Shown here piece after piece: positions 19,501 to 22,922 of a DNA stretch of 22,922 nt. The stretch's first letter is position 1, and every line of letters starts with the position of its first letter. Both the position numbers and the translations under genes were made by a program. The stretch spans positions 30,083-53,004 of the forward strand of contig NW_003134845.1 in the NCBI RefSeq assembly GCF_000003605.2, in the 5' to 3' direction. Below the pieces are notes generated by a model. The model was not told the origin of the DNA. It did not search any database and worked only from the letters and a program-made list of their open reading frames with translations. Source of the DNA: Saccoglossus kowalevskii (lineage: Eukaryota > Hemichordata > Enteropneusta > Harrimaniidae).

Positions 19501-22419
19501 TTTAAAAAATATTTCATGAATATTAATAAGAATATGTCACAACATCAATTCTTTTGGTTGGTTGATCATTTAATCTTTGTCCGGAATGATGGCTATTATA
19601 CTGTCGCGTAATCATAAATGTCATCTTGCCGAGTAATACATATATCGAAACAGATTTTGTAAAAAGCAATTGTTGTTTGTGAAGACAAAATAAATATACA
19701 AATCTACAATGACTGAGCAATGATGTAGAAAAATTAGGGAAATATGAATCAAATTATTGCCGCAAATAGTGTCTGAATTATTTAATTCTTTTCTGTTAAT
19801 GTTGACCTATTCCAAGTAATGTTGAACATATCAATCTTGTATCGAAACCATACAAATCCCAATTGCCAATATACTGAATTTGAAGTTAGTTAAGTATACA
19901 TTACCGATGGAAGAGCCTCAAAAAATGGTCCAATCCACAGTAGTACTACCAGCATCACAGCACTATTTACCAGTCCAGCAATCTGAAAGAAAATAACTCA
20001 AAACTGTTTTCTGTGTGTCATGTGATCTGTAGTAAGACCAGAATTTGTACAATATAGTGCGTGTAATCACCAAAGTGACAGCGATGGGTCCATCGACTTA
20101 TTGCGGATATAACTGAGCAATCGATTTCTCGATATGTATGAACAATTACTGACATTGATACCTGAATACTCACTGTTTATTATTAACTATTACACCCCTG
20201 TACACACGTGTATTGGATTGTCTGTTGAGCGCATTTGATTTGATATATTTTGTTGAATAGTTTATTGAAATAATCGTGACATGTGTCACTATTCATTGGA
20301 CTGATAGTAAATGCCAATCTAAAGCACCCCGGCTGGTTGTGGAATTAGGTCACAGTATACCATCCGTCATCTGAATTTTATTTCGCATGTATGGGTAAGG
20401 CCGATAATAAACCAACCTTCTATTTTAAAGGGAGGCAGTCGTCTTGCCGCGTCCTGTTCGATATGGGACTCATAGCGACGTACACAACGCGTGTAAAATA
20501 CATTGTTTATTTAGTAATACATGAAATCCGAACACGCTCTGCGCGACGACCACCGCCTTTAAGGTTGAGTTCGTAAGAACGTCATCGCCTTGACCTTAGA
20601 TTATAACCAAGGTAGTTAGGGTTGTTTTGTGACAGCATAGTATTCAGATAAACGGGTTTAATTACAATTTCTAACAGAGATTTCATATACAATTACCTGT
20701 GATGAACCACCTGCAGCATCTTGGACTAATGTACGGTCGAAAGCACCACTAGCCGGAAATCCGGAAAAAAATGAAACTACTACATTAGTTGTTCCATAAG
20801 CTACCAGTTCCTGTATAGTACCACCACAGACAAGTAGAAAATAAAGATACAAACATTCGCATCAAATATGCACATAAATTACAGAAGAATAATGCAACTT
20901 GATTAATAGAAATCAAATACACAAACTTGTAGTCAAAAAGAAATTTACAAATACAAAAACATTACGCACATGAACATTACGCACATATTTGCATATCTGG
21001 TAACAAGATACATACCTGGTTACCATCTGTCTTGTATCCTTTTTTCTGAGCGAATAATGTCACTACTACCATTGCAATAGCATATGATATAATGACAATT
21101 GGGAAAGCAGGACCAATCAGGTCTGTGAGGTACGTAGTTGAAGGAACACTCGGTGTAGGTAATCTATAATATGAACCATAATTGCAAACCAATACAATAA
21201 CATACATGAATGAGGGCAGTATATATATAACTTATTATTATGGAATAATATTAACTTCACTTACCCAGCTGGTATTTCTCCAACGACGGCAACACCATAA
21301 TTCTCTTCTAGATCTAATAAGTAACTCGCTATCGTTCCTAGTATCACCTAAGTGAGAGTACAACTATTATTAGTATTAAGTTCCACTGAAATATGAAAAT
21401 ATTAGTGAAGCACCTACAATTTGCTAATTTGTGTAAATTAAGTAATCAATATGCACAGTTTCAACCATAAACTAGAGCAACTATTTATTGAAAGTTTCAA
21501 TGAAAATTAGGATGACGTTATTGGGAAAATTTAATGGCGCCTTAAAATAAGTGAAATAATACGAATTACACAACTGTCAATCTGTCGCTTGACAAAAAAC
21601 TTACCACAATTAACTCTGAGCCGAGGGGATATCCATGCAGTTGTTTCTTATATCGGATCTCAATCTCTTTAATGGCAATTATTGTTAGAATACAAGAAAT
21701 CGATAGTAGAATAGTCACATAGTTCCACTCATCGACATTTTCAAATATGTCTCCCCATGTCTACAGATAGAATAGCCACATTTTAAATTAACTTTTGCCA
21801 TTTTAATGGGTAAACTACAATTGTTGTCGCGTATTTGTATGTGTCTCAATCAATGGAGATGAATTACAAGAACAACGTACTGATGAAATAAACACTAATA
21901 TTATACATCTGTCACTGTGACGCCACTTGCGTGCCGTGCGGTATTTTACGGGGCATTTTCATCCTACCATATAAGGAAATGCAAATTCCAAATATGGAAT
22001 GATTACGCGCGTCCTCTATTATTAAAACATGGCTGCCACCAGGGTTTGACCGGATTCTACACGAAGAAGTTTGCTGATTTTGTTCTAAATAATTTGGATT
22101 TCGCCATTCCCATGATGTATCCTTGTATAATAATAAGGTTAAGGTCGATACTTCCGCTGTACTGTCTTCGTGCATGCTTTCAGGTATCCTCGTAATAACC
22201 TCATAGTCAAAATCAATGCATCAATTGCGGCGTATACACGTACGTCATACTCACATAAAATAAATCGAATGCACCGCTGTAACTACCCACAGTCACTCCC
22301 AGCATATTAATTAATTGGATAGTAAATAAACGGCAAGCAGTTGCTGATATATATCCGTTCATGAAAGGCACAGATAAATATATTGTAATCCAGCCAAGGT
22401 GTAGAACCGCCATAATTAG
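13514..22419 (-). CDS. SLC26/SulP anion transporter with STAS domain (3' part, 12 coding exons)
   Basis: Exons 22419-22255, 21760-21605, 21347-21265, 21163-21016, 20810-20697, 19982-19905, 18592-18497, 17888-17712, 17607-17365, 15800-15485, 13964-13846 and 13525-13514 join in frame to 1707 nt (568 codons plus stop). SLC26 proteins move chloride, bicarbonate, sulfate, iodide or oxalate across the plasma membrane as dimers; some are channels or the motor prestin. Seen here are transmembrane segments about TM5 to TM14, the TM10 anion-site region, IPDTELYKDI before the STAS domain, an acidic linker and STAS. The first roughly 180 residues lie past base 22922. Exon sizes 165, 156, 83, 148, 114, 78 and 96 resemble those I recall for vertebrate SLC26A4/A5, and 177 equals two of their exons fused. 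Which member it matches is not clear. Oddities are Asp in the anion motif and loss of the usual Asn-Leu-Lys-Gly after TM12. Confidence 0.93.
13526..13845 (-). other. SLC26 last intron with (TA)n run
   Basis: This 320-nt AT-rich intron includes (TA)8 at 13579-13594. Nothing else is recognised. Confidence 0.55.
13846..13964 (-). CDS. SLC26 exon (end of STAS)
   Basis: 119 nt. The strong acceptor CCTTCTTTCTTTCAG ends at 13965. AA completes a Lys codon with the base left by the exon before. It encodes RVRDFLSNVHFYEKVGIEE and CLFVTVHDAVLSTAAPDK, the conserved final helix and strand of STAS (Val-x-Asp-Ala-Val). Donor GTATGG, phase 0. Confidence 0.92.
14453..15316 (+). mobile_element. Candidate solo LTR or other element (864 bp) in SLC26 intron
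   Basis: The segment is flanked by an exact 7-bp repeat GAGATCT (14446-14452 and 15317-15323) and starts TGTTAAG. It is richer in GC than its surroundings. It holds AATAAA (14790-14795), a run of AGTC-CTTGGG-like repeats (14848-14920), a hairpin TGGGGA/TCCCCA (14916-14932) and three TTCCCCCTGA units (15081, 15120, 15150). This looks like an LTR with a leader. The right end lacks the usual CA and no internal coding part is present, so both the limits and the class are uncertain. Confidence 0.35.
15485..15800 (-). CDS. SLC26 exon (acidic STAS insert and STAS core)
   Basis: 316 nt. The acceptor ACACAG ends at 15801 and matches the phase 0 donor of the exon before. The first half is a disordered acidic insert (VDEDDREM, ELEDDDSYAGEDG); the second is the STAS core, IHTIIIDFSPLNFIDITGL and GIKILLAHC. 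The donor is GTAAGT at 15484, leaving one base. Confidence 0.9.
15801..17364 (-). other. SLC26 intron (1.56 kb) containing the inverted-repeat element
   Basis: Outside 15961-16347 it is AT-rich and I see no gene. Confidence 0.75.
15961..16347. mobile_element. 387-bp inverted-repeat element (MITE/foldback) in SLC26 intron
   Basis: It is flanked by an exact 7-bp duplication ATCGCAT (15954-15960 and 16348-16354). The outer ends carry CAGTCAGCTGG and its reverse complement. Inside these, about 53 bases at 15975-16027 match 16283-16230 on the other strand with few changes (for example ATTCCTACAAATCAGGACAA in both). The right side has an extra 50 or so bases between outer and inner arms. There is no open frame, so it is non-autonomous. 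The duplication length (7, perhaps 8) suggests a hAT-like transposase. Confidence 0.78.
17365..17607 (-). CDS. SLC26 exon (STAS start and charged helix)
   Basis: 243 nt, phase 0, acceptor TTTGTGTTCCAG and donor GTGAGC. It opens ANECPGVKIFCMHSSLYFAN, the first STAS strands, then a long basic and glutamine-rich helix (LRQKARQEQLELLERKKKL) before the variable insert of the STAS domain. Confidence 0.92.
17712..17888 (-). CDS. SLC26 exon (TM13-14 and linker)
   Basis: 177 nt, phase 0 on both sides. It encodes HVWWVTGMAVICFDIDLGLL, IGVGFSIF, then RTQEPYCTLLGRIPDTELY, the linker before the STAS domain. Its size equals the sum of two vertebrate exons (107 and 70, from memory), so an intron is absent here. 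Confidence 0.93.
17889..18496 (-). other. SLC26 intron (0.6 kb)
   Basis: AT-rich GT-AG intron; no feature recognised. Confidence 0.8.
18497..18592 (-). CDS. SLC26 exon (96 nt, TM12 and loop)
   Basis: Phase 0, donor GTAAGT. It begins AVLASIIMITIADAF. The family normally has Val-Asn-Leu-Lys-Gly at this point; here it is Thr-Ile-Ala-Asp-Ala. The rest (NIPRDAKLYYNDILDF) is the usual loop into TM13. Confidence 0.9.
18593..19904 (-). other. SLC26 intron (1.3 kb)
   Basis: AT-rich GT-AG intron; the short open frames in it have no family resemblance. Nothing else seen. Confidence 0.8.
19905..19982 (-). CDS. SLC26 exon (78 nt, TM11-12 region)
   Basis: Acceptor TTTTCTTTCAG, donor GTAATG, phase 0. It encodes IAGLVNSAVMLVVLLWIGPF and FEALPS, matching the family's (L/V)-x-WIGP-x-FE-x-LP. 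Confidence 0.92.
19983..20696 (-). other. SLC26 intron holding MITE copy 3
   Basis: A 0.7-kb GT-AG intron. Apart from the MITE no feature is seen. Confidence 0.75.
20425..20562 (+). mobile_element. MITE, copy 3 (TTAA-flanked, 138 bp) in SLC26 intron
   Basis: Same orientation as copy 1 and very close to it: both share GTCCTGTTCGATATGGGACT and GTGTAAAATACATTGTTTAT. Ends are TTAAAGGGAGGCAGTCGTC and CGACGACCACCGCCTTTAA. It carries a 5-base extra stretch (about 20513-20517) that copy 1 lacks. Confidence 0.82.
20697..20810 (-). CDS. SLC26 exon (TM10, anion-binding segment)
   Basis: 114 nt, phase 0 on both sides. It encodes ELVAYGTTNVVVSFFSGFP, SGAFDRTLVQDAAGGSSQ. The family has (L/F)-(S/A)-(R/K)-(T/S) where this protein has FDRT, so an Asp replaces the usual small residue beside the conserved Arg. 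Thr-Leu-Val-Gln and Gly-Gly are kept. Confidence 0.93.
21016..21163 (-). CDS. SLC26 exon (148 nt)
   Basis: The first base completes the Gly codon left by the exon before. It encodes LPTPSVPSTTYLTDLIGPAF, a membrane helix (IVIISYAIAMVVVTLFA) and KKGYKTDGNQ, the very conserved Gly-Tyr-x-x-Asp-x-Asn-Gln motif of SLC26. Donor GTATGT. Confidence 0.92.
21265..21347 (-). CDS. SLC26 exon (83 nt)
   Basis: Acceptor CTCTCACTTAG, donor GTAAGT, ending in phase 2. It encodes VILGTIASYLLDLEENYGV and VVGEIPAG. The Gly-Glu-Ile-Pro-x-Gly step is a family signature. The 83-nt size equals that recalled for vertebrate SLC26 genes. Confidence 0.9.
21605..21760 (-). CDS. SLC26 exon (TM7 and following loop)
   Basis: 156 nt, phase 0 on both sides, acceptor TATCTGTAG and donor GTAAGT. 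It encodes TWGDIFENVDEWN, a hydrophobic helix (VTILLSISCILTIIAI), a charged loop and GYPLGSELIV, the usual run into the next helix. Confidence 0.9.
21761..22254 (-). other. SLC26 intron (0.5 kb)
   Basis: Contains overlapping open frames of 87-92 codons on both strands (21912-22195). Neither has a recognised motif or needed splice sites, so no gene is called. Confidence 0.7.
22255..22419 (-). CDS. SLC26 exon (TM5-TM6 region), first in window
   Basis: The acceptor TTTCATATTACAG ends at 22420 and the donor is GTGAGT. It is 165 nt, phase 0 on both sides. It encodes MAVLHLGWITIYLSVPFMNGY and SATACRLFTIQLINMLGV, matching the family pattern L-x-LG-x3-x-YLS-x-P-(V/F)-x-GF/Y followed by the Gln-x2-x-x-LG segment. 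Confidence 0.9.
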
Positions 22420-22922
22420 CTGTAATATGAAATAAAAAAATAATGTTTGTTGAATTATTGTAAACAACTCCTGTTTACTACATAAAGAAATCAAATCTAT
22501 TCACAGTGGTGCGTATTGGCCGAGTGCATACAATGTTCTCGTCATAATCTTAATACTATAAATCTTCTTTCTGCTTATAATAATATATTGAAAATTAACA
22601 GCTCGAAAATACAAGGAAAAACGATGATATCTCGCCGGATTCAGTAATATCATGACGTCCATGTGATCGGATAAAATGTATTTATAACTGTATTCATAAA
22701 AACAACATTGATGACAAGTTGCCATGGTTTTAACACGTAACATATGGATGGACAGAGACGAAGTTATTTCTTTATCTTAGAATAACATCGAGGTATGTGT
22801 CAAGGCGGCTCACACCTGACAAACATTGGCACGGGTATAATTTTAACTTTGCTTTAACTATATTTCAGGAAAAGCCCATATACAAAAAACAGTTTACAGT
22901 TACTTAAAAACATACAACCCGT
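22420..22922 (-). other. SLC26 intron, truncated by window end
   Basis: The exon before 22419 should end with the short helix preceding LIMAVL. No stretch here translates to it with a proper donor, so the missing N-terminal exons lie outside the window. Confidence 0.75.

Noticed and set aside
21912-22195. Overlapping open frames of 87 and 92 codons on both strands in an SLC26 intron
   Set aside because: There is no family resemblance, and the stretch lies inside a clean GT-AG intron whose removal keeps the SLC26 frame.
22501-22743. 80-codon minus-strand open frame as an upstream SLC26 exon
   Set aside because: It does not resemble the SLC26 segment expected before TM5 and lacks a donor that would join the next exon in phase 0.

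Overview
This window is nuclear DNA from a bilaterian animal, most likely a marine invertebrate with long AT-rich introns. That follows from spliced genes with GT-AG introns, an ErbB/EGFR receptor gene, an SLC26 anion-transporter gene whose exon sizes resemble (from memory) those of vertebrate SLC26 genes, and several classes of animal transposable elements. The exact phylum cannot be told from the sequence. Both host genes lie on the minus strand, and both run off the window.

Region 1 (1-4230, minus): the 5' part of an EGFR/ErbB receptor tyrosine kinase gene. Three coding exons are visible: 4152-4230 (signal peptide), 735-1079 (most of the L1 ligand-binding domain) and 31-162 (end of L1). 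Their splice phases agree (1, 1, 1). The rest of the receptor lies beyond base 1. Upstream (4231-4832) is the probable 5' UTR and promoter.

Region 2 (4833-12642): a transposon-rich stretch between the two genes. A TTAA-flanked MITE lies at 4833-4965. Next is a decayed Ty3/gypsy LTR retrotransposon on the minus strand (5104-11627), flanked by an exact 5-bp target duplication GTTAC. Its low-coordinate LTR is complete (162 bp). Its other LTR is split by a 2.16-kb insertion (9451-11606) that itself contains the 3' end of a LINE. gag has a frameshift and pol has five premature stops. A second MITE copy lies at 12518-12642.

Region 3 (about 12.7 kb to 22419, minus): the 3' two thirds of an SLC26 (SulP) anion transporter gene. 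Twelve coding exons with matching phases total 1707 nt, or 568 codons plus a stop. They cover the later transmembrane segments, an acidic linker, the STAS domain and a tiny final coding exon. The N-terminal exons lie beyond base 22922. Its introns hold an 864-bp LTR-like segment (14453-15316), a 387-bp inverted-repeat element with a 7-bp target duplication (15961-16347) and a third MITE copy (20425-20562).

Nothing here is a clear new multi-gene system. The points most worth a second look are the nested insertion inside the gypsy LTR, an Asp in the SLC26 anion-binding motif where Ser or Ala is usual, a CTCF-like motif carried by the gypsy LTR, and the two small inverted-repeat families.
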